From Jeotgalibacillus sp. R-1-5s-1 (lineage in GTDB: Bacteria; Bacillota; Bacilli; Bacillales; Jeotgalibacillaceae), in assembly GCF_004405105.1 (NCBI RefSeq), contig NZ_SORW01000023.1:66304-130303 (forward strand): a DNA stretch of 64,000 bases, read 5' to 3'. Shown here one piece after another: positions 8,587 through 18,129 of the stretch. Position 1 is the first letter of the stretch, and every line of letters begins with the position of its first letter. A program made the translations under genes and the position numbers. The notes beneath the pieces were generated by a model. It had not been told where the DNA came from. It did no database searches and worked only from the letters and a program-made list of their open reading frames with translations.

Positions 8587-8769
8587 TTAATAGCCAGGTG
8601 GTCTGTAGATGTGTTCAGGAGATCTCATGATTTCATAAGTTGCCGGTGCTGCTAAATGATCTTCCAGGTTTACATCTTTTTCTACGTTTCCAGATGTTAA
8701 GTAAACGCCACTTACTAAAGTGCTGAAAGCGATTGTGCATGAAATCAGTAGTTTGCGTGATTTAGTCAT
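8587..8769 (-). CDS. Exported pro-peptide, candidate signalling pheromone
   Basis: The 60-residue product has a signal sequence (KSRKLLISCTIAFSTLVSGV), a short polar region and a C-terminal tail, MRSPEHIYRPPGY, from which a mature signal peptide could be cut. The ATG overlaps the last codons of the receptor gene by 8 bases, so it is probably translated by coupling. Receptor first, short exported peptide second, is the order of nprR-nprX, plcR-papR and rap-phr pairs. The tail is unlike the NprX, PapR or Phr peptides I know. Peptide identity and processing are inference. Confidence 0.7.
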   Translation of the reverse strand: MTKSRKLLISCTIAFSTLVSGVYLTSGNVEKDVNLEDHLAAPATYEIMRSPEHIYRPPGY

Positions 8770-10021
8770 ATAATGTTCTCTCCTTTTCGATCAATGATCT
8801 CCATTGATCGTAATATTCCTTGGCTTGGACTGGATCGCCGACTTGATTGTAATAATCGATGATGGCTTCAATGACTTCCCGGGCGTCACTATAGTTTTTG
8901 CTTTTGATCAAGTAGGGATATAACCATTTTACAGCATACTTCACTCCATCAACTTGGGAAAATTCGAACTTTTCCAAATAAACAGAGTAATGATAGTAAT
9001 ACTTACTATCTATCATTTCAGAAATTTTTCTTAGCACATGAATCCTGCTATGCCATTGATCGTTAACTCTGTTTCTTTTTAGAGTGTTTTCAAGCCAGAT
9101 GAGTAGAGAAGTTGCATGTGCAGGACTATACTGTTCGACGATTTCCAAAACCTCATCAATGTATCGTTGAACTTTAACGTATTCTTTTGAAAGGTAAAGA
9201 CATCTTGAATAGTTGATCAATATACTAAAGTACAAACTATCCCTGTAATGCATACGAGTATTTCTTAATAAAGGTTTATATATACCTAAAGCTTCATTAT
9301 ACAACCCTAATCTCATGTAACATATGCCGATAATCATTTGTGAATGGATTTGACGTGTGAAATTGCATTCAGATACGTATATGTCGTATGCTTTTTTACT
9401 TGCGATGAGACCTGCTTCATTTTGATTGATACTGATGTGTGCATAGGAAAGCTGATAATAGGCTTCTGCAATCCAGTAATTCCCCAAAGGAAGAGGGTTT
9501 TCAAGGAAACTTTTAATCAATTTAATGGCGTCTTCATGCTTTTCTGTAACGGTAAAATAAATAGCCTGGAAAAAAGTATAGACATTACTTTCTATTGTGT
9601 TGAAAGTGTTTTTTATTTTGTGAAGGATCTTCGAATATTCCCTCGCTCCCTCCAGATCCTGATTCCAAATCCGGTAACGGTACATATACAAATGATAAAG
9701 GTTAACAAGTTCACTTGCTTCCATATAATCTTTATTCTCTAATACCTTTTCATAAAGACTTTTAGATAGCTCCCGATCCTGCGTAAAGATAGCCTCGATA
9801 AATTCCTGTAGTAATTCTTTCATTTCATTCAGGCGTTCTGAGACTTCTTCTAGCTTTAGTCCGAGTTTGTCGAGCAGCATGCCGACCGTTTCTTCGTTAG
9901 CTGCGTACATGTTTGTTTCGATCTTGCTGAGGTGTGAGGTCGAGCAGATGCCTTCTGAGAGTTCTGTCTGTGTCATCCCGCGCTTTGTCCGATAGTACTT
10001 GATAATGGATCCTACATTCAT
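8762..10021 (-). CDS. XRE-TPR quorum-sensing receptor (RRNPP, NprR/PlcR-like)
   Basis: The 419-residue cytoplasmic protein has an N-terminal XRE helix-turn-helix (about 5-60, GMTQTELSEGICSTSHLSKI) and a long all-helical TPR-like region (about 70-410, with YYQLSYAHISINQNEAGLIA, MIIGICYMRLGLYNEALGIY and similar repeats). RRNPP receptors of this form bind a reimported peptide through the TPRs and change DNA binding by the HTH. The overlapping downstream pro-peptide gene supports that class. It is divergent from a LysM-NlpC/P60 hydrolase gene, a plausible target. The start ATG at 10021 is weak in ribosome binding (GGGGTGAC upstream). Confidence 0.85.
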   Translation of the reverse strand: MNVGSIIKYYRTKRGMTQTELSEGICSTSHLSKIETNMYAANEETVGMLLDKLGLKLEEVSERLNEMKELLQEFIEAIFTQDRELSKSLYEKVLENKDYMEASELVNLYHLYMYRYRIWNQDLEGAREYSKILHKIKNTFNTIESNVYTFFQAIYFTVTEKHEDAIKLIKSFLENPLPLGNYWIAEAYYQLSYAHISINQNEAGLIASKKAYDIYVSECNFTRQIHSQMIIGICYMRLGLYNEALGIYKPLLRNTRMHYRDSLYFSILINYSRCLYLSKEYVKVQRYIDEVLEIVEQYSPAHATSLLIWLENTLKRNRVNDQWHSRIHVLRKISEMIDSKYYYHYSVYLEKFEFSQVDGVKYAVKWLYPYLIKSKNYSDAREVIEAIIDYYNQVGDPVQAKEYYDQWRSLIEKERTLYD

Positions 10022-10237
10022 CGACTGTCACCCCGTAAAAATTCTTTCTTACTATAATACTATACCAAAAAATCACTCGTTTGTAGAGAATAGCATATCC
10101 GAAAGTTCTGAAAAAATAAACCGATAGTCTCAATAAAAAAACTTTATTAAGTCGATACTCATTGTGTATAGTGTAAAATAAGCAGTACATAACTATGACG
10201 AAAGGCTTGTTTTTGAGCCTAAAAAGGAGAGAAAGCG
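10022..10237. promoter_or_regulatory. Divergent control region, receptor / wall hydrolase
   Basis: This 216-bp space must hold both promoters. AATAAA and TTTATT face each other across five bases near 10130-10148, and CGATAGT and CGATACT flank them, which could be an operator for the XRE protein. The assignment is inference from position and symmetry. Confidence 0.35.
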
Positions 10238-11638
10238 TTGAATCGAACAGTGAAGAGATCGTTGCTCGTTGTTTCTACAGCAGCTGTTTTTGCCGCGATG
10301 CCGTCTCCGGCCGATGGGAAGAGTCATGTGGTGAAGTCTGGCGATACATTATACAGAATTGCCAACACGTATCAGATGTCTGTCGCGGAATTGAAGAGTC
10401 TGAATAAGTTATCTTCAGACACGATTCGGGTTAACCAGGTGTTAACAGTAGGCGGGGATGTGAAGGTAACGCCTTCTGCACCTGCAGTACTCAGTGCGAA
10501 AGAGTATATCGTTGTCTCGGGGGATTCGTTGTCCAGAATTGCACAAAAAGAAAAAGTAACGGTTCTGCAGCTGAAGGAATGGAATAAGCTGACTGGAGAC
10601 GTTATTTTTGTTGGACAGAAACTGCAGATTGGTCAGCAGACTTCCGTTCAGCCTGCTCCAAAACCGGTTACGCAGCCAAAACCTAATCCGCCTGCAGCAA
10701 CGTCGGATTATACGGTGAAGTCCGGTGACAGTCTGTCAAAAATCGCCTTGAACCATGGGGTGACCGTTCAGCAGATCAGACAGTGGAATGCTCTCAGCGG
10801 GGATCTGATTTTTACGGGTCAGAAGCTGAAGCTGAATGCTGCACAGCCATCACAGCCATCACAGCCGGCACCTGCGCCAGCGCCAAAGCCGACTCCACCT
10901 ACACCGGCTCTTGCCGTGTATAAAGTGCAGCCTGGTGACAGTCTGTCGAAAATTGCCGTTCAGTATGGTTTGACCATTAAAGAGCTGATGGATCTGAATC
11001 AGCTGTCTACGACCATTATTTTTGTAAATCAGGAACTGAAGGTAAAGGCAGGGGCTGCAAATGAGCAGGTGAAGCCGGTACCGCCGACTGCCGCTGATAT
11101 GACTTATACGGTCAAATCGGGGGATAGTCTGTCGAAAATTGCTATCCAGTTTAATGTAACAGTGTCCAATTTGCGCCAGTGGAACCAGTTATCCTCTGAT
11201 TCTATCAGAATTGGGCAAACCCTTGTGTTAAAAGGAGGATCACCTTCCGGGCCAGTGCAGACGGTGACACCAGCTCCCACAACAAACGTTGTAGCGGCTG
11301 CTTCTCAGCTGATGGGGATTCCTTATGTATGGGGAGGCGCGTCTCTGAGCGGTTTTGACTGCAGCGGGTTTATTCATTACGTTTATAACCTTGCAGGAAA
11401 GAAGCTTCCGCGTGTTACTGCTGAAGGTTATTATGACCGGTCGTTTTATGTCGATCAGCCTAAGGCTGGGGACCTTGTTTTCTTTGAAGGAACGTATAAG
11501 AGAGGGATTTCCCACGTCGGGATCTACATCGGGAATAACCAGATGATCCATGCGGCCGAGCAGGGTGGGGTCATGATCAGTTCTTTAGACACTTCATACT
11601 GGAAAAAACATTTCTCTTCCTTCAAACGATTGTACTAG
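10238..11638 (+). CDS. Secreted D,L-endopeptidase, five LysM + NlpC/P60
   Basis: The start is TTG at 10238 behind AAGGAGAG. A signal peptide (about 1-27) is followed by five LysM domains (about 29-73, 86-130, 147-191, 225-270, 284-330), separated by Pro/Ala/Gln linkers, and a C-terminal NlpC/P60 domain (about 345-466). The catalytic Cys is in FDCSGF, the His in ISHVGIYIG and the third residue in MIHAAE. The layout is that of Bacillus LytF/LytE/CwlS, which cut the D-Glu/DAP bond of wall stem peptides during cell separation. No clear terminator follows. Confidence 0.93.
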   Translation: MNRTVKRSLLVVSTAAVFAAMPSPADGKSHVVKSGDTLYRIANTYQMSVAELKSLNKLSSDTIRVNQVLTVGGDVKVTPSAPAVLSAKEYIVVSGDSLSRIAQKEKVTVLQLKEWNKLTGDVIFVGQKLQIGQQTSVQPAPKPVTQPKPNPPAATSDYTVKSGDSLSKIALNHGVTVQQIRQWNALSGDLIFTGQKLKLNAAQPSQPSQPAPAPAPKPTPPTPALAVYKVQPGDSLSKIAVQYGLTIKELMDLNQLSTTIIFVNQELKVKAGAANEQVKPVPPTAADMTYTVKSGDSLSKIAIQFNVTVSNLRQWNQLSSDSIRIGQTLVLKGGSPSGPVQTVTPAPTTNVVAAASQLMGIPYVWGGASLSGFDCSGFIHYVYNLAGKKLPRVTAEGYYDRSFYVDQPKAGDLVFFEGTYKRGISHVGIYIGNNQMIHAAEQGGVMISSLDTSYWKKHFSSFKRLY

Positions 11639-11927
11639 TTGTAACATCATATAAACATTTCGCAATATTTTTGTAAAAAATCTAAAAAAATATGAATTTA
11701 GCCTAGATTTTGAAATTTAATTGGGTTATTATAGTACTCGTGGGGGACGAAAGTTATGTTTTGCTAACTAAAATCTCTCATTTCATTAGAAATTAATTCA
11801 TTTTAAACCATGATGTTGGTAATGAGTTATTTCTAAAAGACTATGTGAAATTGTTTGTGTAATCGGTTTGTTACATATAGCCTTTTGCACTACATAATTT
11901 ATAAGATTGAAAGGGGAACAACACAGA
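11639..11927 (+). promoter_or_regulatory. Long leader of the S-layer gene
   Basis: This 289-bp AT-rich gap holds no gene. A TATAGT element (about 11730-11735) is the best -10 box, but a -35 box is poor. Long leaders that stabilise the mRNA are usual for S-layer genes. AAAGGGG precedes the start codon. Confidence 0.4.
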
Positions 11928-14918
11928 ATGGATAAGAAAAAAGCCATCAAATTAGCTGCTGCATCTACCGTTGCTGCTTCTGCAGTATTCGCAGCTGCTC
12001 CTGCTCAACAGGCAGACGCATCGAATCACCTACAAACGGCGGTTAAGAACGCTGTAACACAAATGGATGCTGCATACCGCTCGTATGCGAACCCGCCACA
12101 ACTTACTGGAGAGCTTGCTAACATTGCTGATGTATATGCTGCTTACAACTCTTCTGTAAAGAACTACCGTACAGTAAAGGCTCAGGTTGAAGCTTCTAAC
12201 GCTTCAAACAAGACTCAGCTTCTAGCTGAACTTGAAGCTGGATACGATATGTACATCGCTAAGCGTGTAATTCCTTACATCGATGCTTACAACTATGCAA
12301 CTAAGCGTCTTGCTCCAAAGGTTACACAAATGAACGAAGCAGTAGCACAAGGTAACTTCGATCTAGCTGAAGAGCTATATCACCAGGTTTCTTATGAGCT
12401 AAGCGCTGCTACGTCAATTTTCTACAAATTTTACGGCTTCCACGCTCGTGATCTAATGCTTGAGCAATTCAAGGCGATCGCTGACGATTCAGTAGTAGAA
12501 ATCAAAGTAGAAGTAACTGTGAAAATGGCTCTTGATGCTGCTGAAGCTGCACTTGCAGAAGGCGATATCGAAACAGCTGTTGAGCAGTTCAACAAAGCTG
12601 CTGAGTTCGTAGATCAGCTTGACAATTCTTCTTTTGGAGATGCTCTTCTTACTCAGTTTGAAGCAGTTTCTGAAGAAATCGACGCTGCGCTTCTTCCTGC
12701 AGTAACAAACGTTGTTGCTAACAGCACAACTGACTTCACAGTAACTTTTGAAGAGGCTCTTGCTGAAGATGCAGACCTTACTCTTCTTGATGTAGCTGTT
12801 GAGCTTGCTGACGGTACAGTTGTTTACCCAACTCCTACTGATCTAACAGTCTCTGCAGACCGCACAATGGTTACTGTAGAGCATGCTGATGATGATCTTG
12901 ACGGATTAGCTGGGACGCTATGGGTTGGAGATTTTGAATTGGCGTTTGATTATGTTGTACCATTTGTAGAGAGTGTTAAATCTGTCAATGCAAAACAAGT
13001 AGTTGTTGAATTCGACAAGCCAGTTCAATCTGGAGTTGCCGCGGGAGGAGCACAAACATTAACATATTACACTGTTGATGGTGTAAATCCTACTCGAGTT
13101 ACTTTAAGTGCTGATAAGACTCAAGCAACACTAACATTTGCTGCTGGACTAGTTAGTAACTTAAATAAGTATGTAGAAGTGATTGTAGAAGATGTTAAAG
13201 ATGTTAATGGTAAGACAATCGAAGATTATAAGGCTCCTTTATTGATTCAAGATAAAGTTTCACCGACTGCTTCAGCTTCTTACTCAGCTCCAAATGTAAA
13301 AGTTGATTTCTCAGAGCCGCTTGAAATTGATGGTGTTGAACTTGGTTCAACTTTAACTTCTAAGGCTATTGTTTCAGTTGATGGAGTTCCTACAACATCG
13401 TATTCACTAGTGAATGATAATACAGCTGGCGATGCCTTGACAGGGGCTTCAGGAATCACATTATCAGGCTTAAGTGCTGGTGAACATACGATTTCAATCG
13501 TTGGAGCTATGGACTTGTCTGGTAATTTCTTACCTGAATTTACAACTAAAGTAAATGTTTCTAGTGATACAGTTGCTCCAACAGTTACATCACTAACTGT
13601 TGAGGGTAACAATATCCGAGTTAAATTCAGTGAACCAGTTGTCGATACAACACTAAATGGTCAGGCATCAACACGTGTATGGCTTCAAAATGGAGCAGGT
13701 ACAGTTGATGTTTATGGTACAAGTTCTGAAGCCGTTGATAGTGCTGGTACAGAGTACTTAATTGATGCGTCTGCCTTCGTAACTTCTGGTTCATTCCTAA
13801 ATGTTCCTGTAATTGTTAAAGCAGGTAGTGAAGATGCGAGTGGTAACGCAATTACATCTGATTCTACTGCTAAAAATTTAGTTATTACAAAAGATACTAA
13901 AGCACCTTCAGTTGTTAGTACAACAACTAAAGACGATAAGATCATTGTGAAGTTTGACGAATCTATTCAAGCTGGATCAACTCCTATTACAACATTAGAT
14001 GTAAGATATACAAACTCTGATGGAGTAGTTGTTGTTGACAGTACTGCGACTCAAAGTGGATTAGCATATTCTTATGATGCAAATAATGATGGTGATACAA
14101 CTGATGCAGGTGAAGATAGATACCTAGTCATTACTGTAGATGACACCGATTTTGTATCTGGTGGTAAGCTGAAGAACGGTTCATACGTTGTTAATTTGGC
14201 AACTGACTTTGTAAGTGATAATGCTGCTACTGTAAATCAAATTGGGGCAACTACATTACAATTTAATGTTGCAAATGGTGCACAAGTTACAGATAACTTA
14301 ACTTCGACACCAATTCAAGTTTCGGCTGGAGTGTTACAATACTCGTTTGATGCAGTTTTAACAACAAGTGCATTGAACAGAGAAAACTTCACTATTAACG
14401 GTGCGGCATTACCTGCTGGTACTAAGCTTTATTTCTTTGGAAACAAGCAAGTTGTAAGAGCAGAGTTACCTGCAAATACTATTTCTGTAAATGGAAATAG
14501 AACACTAGCTGTTAAAAACATTGTTGATGAAGACGGTAATACTTTAGACGCTGCATCAAAGCAAGGAACAGTTGTTTCCTTAACTGAAAATGTTAAGCCG
14601 ACTGCTCAATCTGCTACATTACAAAGTGGTACGCAGTTAAATGTTGAAATGAGTGAGTCTTTAAGTTCTCCAGTAACAGCTACGGGTATCGAAGTTTATG
14701 TAAATGGTGTGAAAATCGACACTACTACTAATGCTTTATCATTCGCAGCACAGAATGGAGCAAAAGGTACTGATTCATTACTAACTATTACGGCTGCAAA
14801 TGCAAATACATTTGCACTTGGTCAGACGATTGTTGTACGTTTTGTTGATGGAAATACTGTTCAGGATCTAAACAGCAATACAGTTGCTCCTCAACAAATT
14901 ACAGTTTCAACAAACTAA
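11928..14918 (+). CDS. S-layer protein, SbsA/SbsC type
   Basis: The 996-residue protein starts at the ATG at 11928 (an upstream in-frame start lies within the ribosome binding site). A signal peptide ends near QQADA. Residues about 35-265 are helical and carry DVYAAYN, YIDAYNYATK and AEELYHQVSYEL, matching the N-terminal secondary-wall-polymer-binding part of Geobacillus SbsC; there are no SLH repeats. The rest (about 270-996) is beta-rich with repeated Ig-like units (VKVDFSEPL, IRVKFSEPVVD, IIVKFDESIQ). It is probably the main surface array subunit. The first ~330 codons use a narrow, highly expressed codon set; the remainder is more mixed and AT-rich. Confidence 0.9.
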   Translation: MDKKKAIKLAAASTVAASAVFAAAPAQQADASNHLQTAVKNAVTQMDAAYRSYANPPQLTGELANIADVYAAYNSSVKNYRTVKAQVEASNASNKTQLLAELEAGYDMYIAKRVIPYIDAYNYATKRLAPKVTQMNEAVAQGNFDLAEELYHQVSYELSAATSIFYKFYGFHARDLMLEQFKAIADDSVVEIKVEVTVKMALDAAEAALAEGDIETAVEQFNKAAEFVDQLDNSSFGDALLTQFEAVSEEIDAALLPAVTNVVANSTTDFTVTFEEALAEDADLTLLDVAVELADGTVVYPTPTDLTVSADRTMVTVEHADDDLDGLAGTLWVGDFELAFDYVVPFVESVKSVNAKQVVVEFDKPVQSGVAAGGAQTLTYYTVDGVNPTRVTLSADKTQATLTFAAGLVSNLNKYVEVIVEDVKDVNGKTIEDYKAPLLIQDKVSPTASASYSAPNVKVDFSEPLEIDGVELGSTLTSKAIVSVDGVPTTSYSLVNDNTAGDALTGASGITLSGLSAGEHTISIVGAMDLSGNFLPEFTTKVNVSSDTVAPTVTSLTVEGNNIRVKFSEPVVDTTLNGQASTRVWLQNGAGTVDVYGTSSEAVDSAGTEYLIDASAFVTSGSFLNVPVIVKAGSEDASGNAITSDSTAKNLVITKDTKAPSVVSTTTKDDKIIVKFDESIQAGSTPITTLDVRYTNSDGVVVVDSTATQSGLAYSYDANNDGDTTDAGEDRYLVITVDDTDFVSGGKLKNGSYVVNLATDFVSDNAATVNQIGATTLQFNVANGAQVTDNLTSTPIQVSAGVLQYSFDAVLTTSALNRENFTINGAALPAGTKLYFFGNKQVVRAELPANTISVNGNRTLAVKNIVDEDGNTLDAASKQGTVVSLTENVKPTAQSATLQSGTQLNVEMSESLSSPVTATGIEVYVNGVKIDTTTNALSFAAQNGAKGTDSLLTITAANANTFALGQTIVVRFVDGNTVQDLNSNTVAPQQITVSTN

Positions 14919-14933
14919 TTTCGGAGAAATACA

Positions 14934-15042
14934 GAAACATATATTTTGAATCATTCGGTAGTCGAAAGGCTGTTAGTGATCGGAATTAGTTCTTAAATAG
15001 GAAAGCTTCTGTTATCATATGATGACGGGGGCTTTTCTTTTT
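14934..15042 (+). repeat. REP-A copy fused to hairpin, S-layer terminator
   Basis: A REP-A copy lacking the GGGGACG head (GAAACATATATTTTGAATCA) is followed by the usual CGAAAGGCTG and, at 14999-15042, a hairpin AAGCTTCTGTTATC...GATGACGGGGGCTTTTC with a T-run. The hairpin probably terminates the S-layer gene. The same REP-plus-hairpin block recurs at 19029, 21264, 24023 and at the left end of the transposase element. Confidence 0.8.
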
Positions 15043-15063
15043 TTGTAAGAAACACGTCAACAC

Positions 15064-15102
15064 GGGGGACGTATATTTTGAATCATTCGAGGGACGAAGG
15101 GT
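15064..15102 (+). repeat. REP-A copy
   Basis: GGGACGTATATTTTGAATCA followed by TTCG and GGGACGAAGG. The DNA from here to 15345 is degenerate and holds no gene; a perfect 20-bp palindrome, CTATCTTTTTAAAAAGATAG, lies at 15296-15315. Confidence 0.85.
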
Positions 15103-15345
15103 TGCGGGTGGTTGTGGTTAGTTTTTTGATAGTGAAGGCTATTGGAATGTGCGGGTGAGAGGATTAATTTCTAGATGGGTCTATTTCGCTTTTATCATTT
15201 TAATCTATGGTTTTTTTGGTGGATTTTAGATTTGTTTTATAGGTTTTATGAGATCGCATCTGATTGGGTAATAAGAATTGATCAACTTTTAAGTTCTATC
15301 TTTTTAAAAAGATAGACTCTGAGGAATGAGGAGGGTGAAACAGAT

Positions 15346-15380
15346 AAAAAGACAGCCCATCTGAATAGACTGTCTTAAAA
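15346..15380 (-). terminator. Terminator of the surface-protein pseudogene
   Basis: On the minus strand AAGACAGTC, a loop and GGGCTGTCTTTTT form a hairpin just after the remnant's stop codon. Confidence 0.6.
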
Positions 15381-15385
15381 TATTT

Positions 15386-15845
15386 TTATTGCATTCTATA
15401 AGTATACAATCCTCTTGCATCAGCTTTGATCCAGCCCATGCCTCCAAGGTTGTACCATTTTTTGTCCATCTGAAGTGAATCTGGTTCCGTAAGTTTTATA
15501 GCTATCACCAGCACCAAGTCCGCCTACTGAATGTTGTTCTGGACTTGTAGTTGCATCAACATATGTTGGCGTTGAATAACTTGCTGTTACAACATAAGGT
15601 GTTACTGTGCCGTTATCTCTTTGAACCCATGTGTCAGCAGCAACTTTGAAGTAATCTACACCATTATATGTTGCTTTTTCATATACCTTATATAGACTAC
15701 CTGCTTGTAGTGGTAGGATTCCGTTTAGACCTACACCAGGACTGCAAAGGTATTTACGGTGTCATCTCCAGTAATACTAACGGTTCTTAACGTTGCCCAT
15801 GATCCATCAAATGTGTGAAGAATTGATTCGGGATCAGGTTCAACG
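15386..15845 (-). pseudogene. 3' fragment of a surface-protein gene, frameshifted
   Basis: The minus strand encodes pieces of a secreted-protein C-terminus: ESILHTFDGSWATLRTVSI, then after a frameshift GILPLQAGSLYKVYEKATYN and YFKVAADTWVQRDNGTVTP, a repeat YGTRFTSDGQKMVQPW, and after a second frameshift GGMGWIKADARGLYTYRMQ. The pattern resembles SLAP/SH3-like wall domains. The 5' end stops exactly where a REP-A copy begins (15845), so most of the gene has been lost at a repeat junction. Confidence 0.65.
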
Positions 15846-15890
15846 AAACACGGGGACGTATATTTTGAACCATTCGGTGGTCGAAAGGCT
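15845..15890 (+). repeat. REP-A copy
   Basis: GAAACACGGGGACGTATATT followed by TTGAACCATTCG and TCGAAAGGCTG. It marks the break in the surface-protein pseudogene. Confidence 0.85.
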
Positions 15891-15921
15891 GATGAATGAA
15901 AAAGGTATGTTCTGATAAAGA

Positions 15922-15964
15922 AAACTCCTGCTGTCTCTTAGTTGAGATGGCAGGAGTTTTTTGA
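15922..15964. terminator. Hairpin at the 3' side of a truncated toxin copy
   Basis: AAAACTCCTGCTGTCTC, a short loop and GAGATGGCAGGAGTTTTTT. The same hairpin is found at 19217-19262 and 21570-21617, each time at the 3' end of a copy of the nucleotidyltransferase-like gene. Confidence 0.75.
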
Positions 15965-15976
15965 TGTATTTGATCC

Positions 15977-16151
15977 TTAAAACCAGTCTTAAATTAACGA
16001 AAAAACCTTTACTTCTTTTGCTTTGGAAGAAAGATAGTCAAAGTCCAAGTCATTTTTATGAATGAGAAACATGCGATAGGCCCACTCGTAGTCTTCATCA
16101 TTTTTCGGATAAACCAATGTAAATGCAATGCCTTCAAGGCGGTGAATGATG
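15977..16151 (-). pseudogene. Truncated nucleotidyltransferase-like gene, copy 1
   Basis: The fragment encodes the last ~58 residues of the protein made in full at 19334-19900 (NDEDYEWAYRMFLIHKNDLDFDYL-like reading, then a shifted end). It is cut at its 5' side exactly at a REP-A copy (16152). Together with the REP-A at 15845 and the hairpin at 15922 it forms a decayed cassette. Confidence 0.75.
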
Positions 16152-16200
16152 AGAAACACGGGGACGCATATTTTGAATCATTCGATGATCGAAAGGCTGT
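16152..16200 (+). repeat. REP-A copy
   Basis: GAAACACGGGGACGCATATT followed by TTGAATCATTCG and CGAAAGGCTGTTGGTGATC. A degenerate hairpin follows at about 16228-16255. Confidence 0.85.
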
Positions 16201-16333
16201 TGGTGATCTGGATTCGTTCATGAAAAGGTAAGATTTTGTTATCTTTGGATGACGAATGTATTCCTTTTGTAGCGGATTCTCTGTTGAATAAGGGGAATTT
16301 ATTCATTAGTTATTGGAAGGGAATGCTTTTTTA

Positions 16334-16372
16334 CAAAAAACGAGACAGAGGAAATCTCTCTCTGTCTCATTT
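16334..16372 (-). terminator. Terminator of the M23 peptidase gene
   Basis: GAGACAGAG and CTCTGTCTC pair across a short loop; on the minus strand the stem is followed by GTTTTTT. Confidence 0.8.
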
Positions 16373-16380
16373 CATTCATA

Positions 16381-17559
16381 TTAAAGCTCGCGATATTCGT
16401 AGTTCTCTCCGTTGCTGTTGTTTTCGAATTTCACGAATTGATCGGCGTTCCATTCGAATTTAAAGCTTTCTACTCGGGAGTTGCTTCCTACTGTGTAGAT
16501 TGAGTAGTTGAAGAGGTCTCCGATATAATCGTCGTTAATGGTTCTTGGCCATGTTTGTTTCCATGACTGTCTGTCGATGACAACTGCGTCTTTATATCGT
16601 GCTGTGTAGTTGATGGCCTGGTCACGAGTGTCAAATTCTGCGAAGTAGCCGTAGGCCGGATGGAACACAGCATATTGTTCCTGACCATTATAATTTACTT
16701 CCTGGTCGTTGGCGATGTTTCGGATCAGCAGATCGTTTTCTCTTGCGAATGCGTCTGCGTGTATCTTATATTTGAAGCTTTCTACTACCGGGAAATATCC
16801 TTCTTTACCATCTGCACCGTCCCAGCGTTCTTTATGAACACTGTACGTAAATGGATTAGCTACATTATCTTCATAACGGGGATAGACTTGTTTCTTATCC
16901 GACGTTCTGATGATGACAGCGCTTGGATAGCTTTCATTTACAAGCTCCAGCGCTTCGTCATAGGTCTCGAAATAAAGCTCTGTATTTGAGAATGAATCAT
17001 GATATACCCAGTAGTTATTTTCTGGCTCTTGCTCAATCACTTCGTTTAAATATGGAAGTGGATTCACAGCATTTGATTGGAAACCATCGTAAGGGCCTAC
17101 ATGCAATTCAAAATGAAGGTGGTTACCAAATGAATAACCTGTATTCCCTACCCCTCCAACCAATGCACCTTGAGCAACATTCTGTCCAACTGAAACATTG
17201 ATTGAACTTAAATGCGCATAAAGTGTTTCATATGTTTGACCATTCACTGTGTGCTGAAGCAGTACAGCATTCCCATAGCCGGTAAAAGGCGTCTGATTGG
17301 ACCAGTAGTCTCTGTTAATCGCTTTAACAGTCCCACTCGCAGAAGCAACGACCGGTTCCCCCTCCGGAGCTGCCCAGTCAATTCCCGTATGGTATCTGTA
17401 TTCTCCATTTAAATAATCGTCACCAAAAGGACTTGTAATGTTGTTACTGTTAACTGGTTTAATAAATGTGGCAGCCGATGCCTTATCACTAAACCCGGCT
17501 AAGCTGAATGAACTGATCAACAAAACTGCTGCTACAAGATATTTAACTAATTTCCCCAT
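16381..17559 (-). CDS. Secreted M23 (LytM-type) metallopeptidase
   Basis: A signal peptide (about 1-29, ending DKASA) leads into an M23 domain (about 40-170) with the zinc-binding motifs HTGIDWAAPEG (HxxxD) and NHLHFELHVG (HxH) and the LYAHL segment. Family members cut peptide cross-bridges in the wall. The C-terminal half (about 180-392) has repeats of about 70 residues alternating WVYHDSFSNTELYFETYDEA-like and YSVHKERW-like units, probably a wall-attachment or substrate-binding region I cannot name. AGGAGG precedes the ATG. It is monocistronic. Confidence 0.9.
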   Translation of the reverse strand: MGKLVKYLVAAVLLISSFSLAGFSDKASAATFIKPVNSNNITSPFGDDYLNGEYRYHTGIDWAAPEGEPVVASASGTVKAINRDYWSNQTPFTGYGNAVLLQHTVNGQTYETLYAHLSSINVSVGQNVAQGALVGGVGNTGYSFGNHLHFELHVGPYDGFQSNAVNPLPYLNEVIEQEPENNYWVYHDSFSNTELYFETYDEALELVNESYPSAVIIRTSDKKQVYPRYEDNVANPFTYSVHKERWDGADGKEGYFPVVESFKYKIHADAFARENDLLIRNIANDQEVNYNGQEQYAVFHPAYGYFAEFDTRDQAINYTARYKDAVVIDRQSWKQTWPRTINDDYIGDLFNYSIYTVGSNSRVESFKFEWNADQFVKFENNSNGENYEYREL

Positions 17560-17845
17560 ATGAACCTCCTAAAATTTTATTACGTGACAATTATATACAT
17601 TTATTACAGGGGATTTACATAGGTAAGACCAACGAGTTTTAAATAACAAAATTTATCAAATAATAGCATTAATTTAATGGAAATATTTACATCTAAAACG
17701 AATAAATTTAATTCATACTTGATTACTAAGAATTAAAGTATTACAAAACTTTTATACAGAGAACCGCTGTGTAACAAGATATATAATAAACATGATAAAA
17801 CATTTCACAATTAGATTAATGGTAAAGTATAAGATAAAAGCACTA

Positions 17846-17962
17846 GAAAGACATGGGGACGGGGGAATCGGGACTTATATTTTGAATAATTCGCTTATCG
17901 AAGGGGTGTTGGGTAAATACTGGACATAGATGCTGTTCAATTCGACAATCGAAAGGTTGTTG
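17846..17962 (+). repeat. Cluster of diverged REP-A copies
   Basis: A head fragment GAAAGACATGGGGACGGGGG is followed by a nested copy GGGACTTATATTTTGAATAA (17870) and a variant GGACATAGATGCTGTTCAAT (17922) ending CGACAATCGAAAGGTTGTTG. The rest of the gap 17560-18129 is AT-rich leader sequence without a gene. Confidence 0.75.
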
Positions 17963-18129
17963 AAATTGATGCGTGTTCAATCACATAGTTGCTGAGCTAC
18001 ATCAATTAAATGATGAATAAAAAACCATAAAAAATAGAATAATTCCTATTTTAAATCTGTTATTAGTAGTTAATAAGTATTATATTTAAAGTATATAATT
18101 TAGGTATAAGATAACAGGAGGCGTTTTAT

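Noticed and set aside
9344-9742. Plus-strand frame of 132 codons inside the receptor gene
   Set aside because: It is antisense to a clear TPR coding region and has no ribosome binding site.
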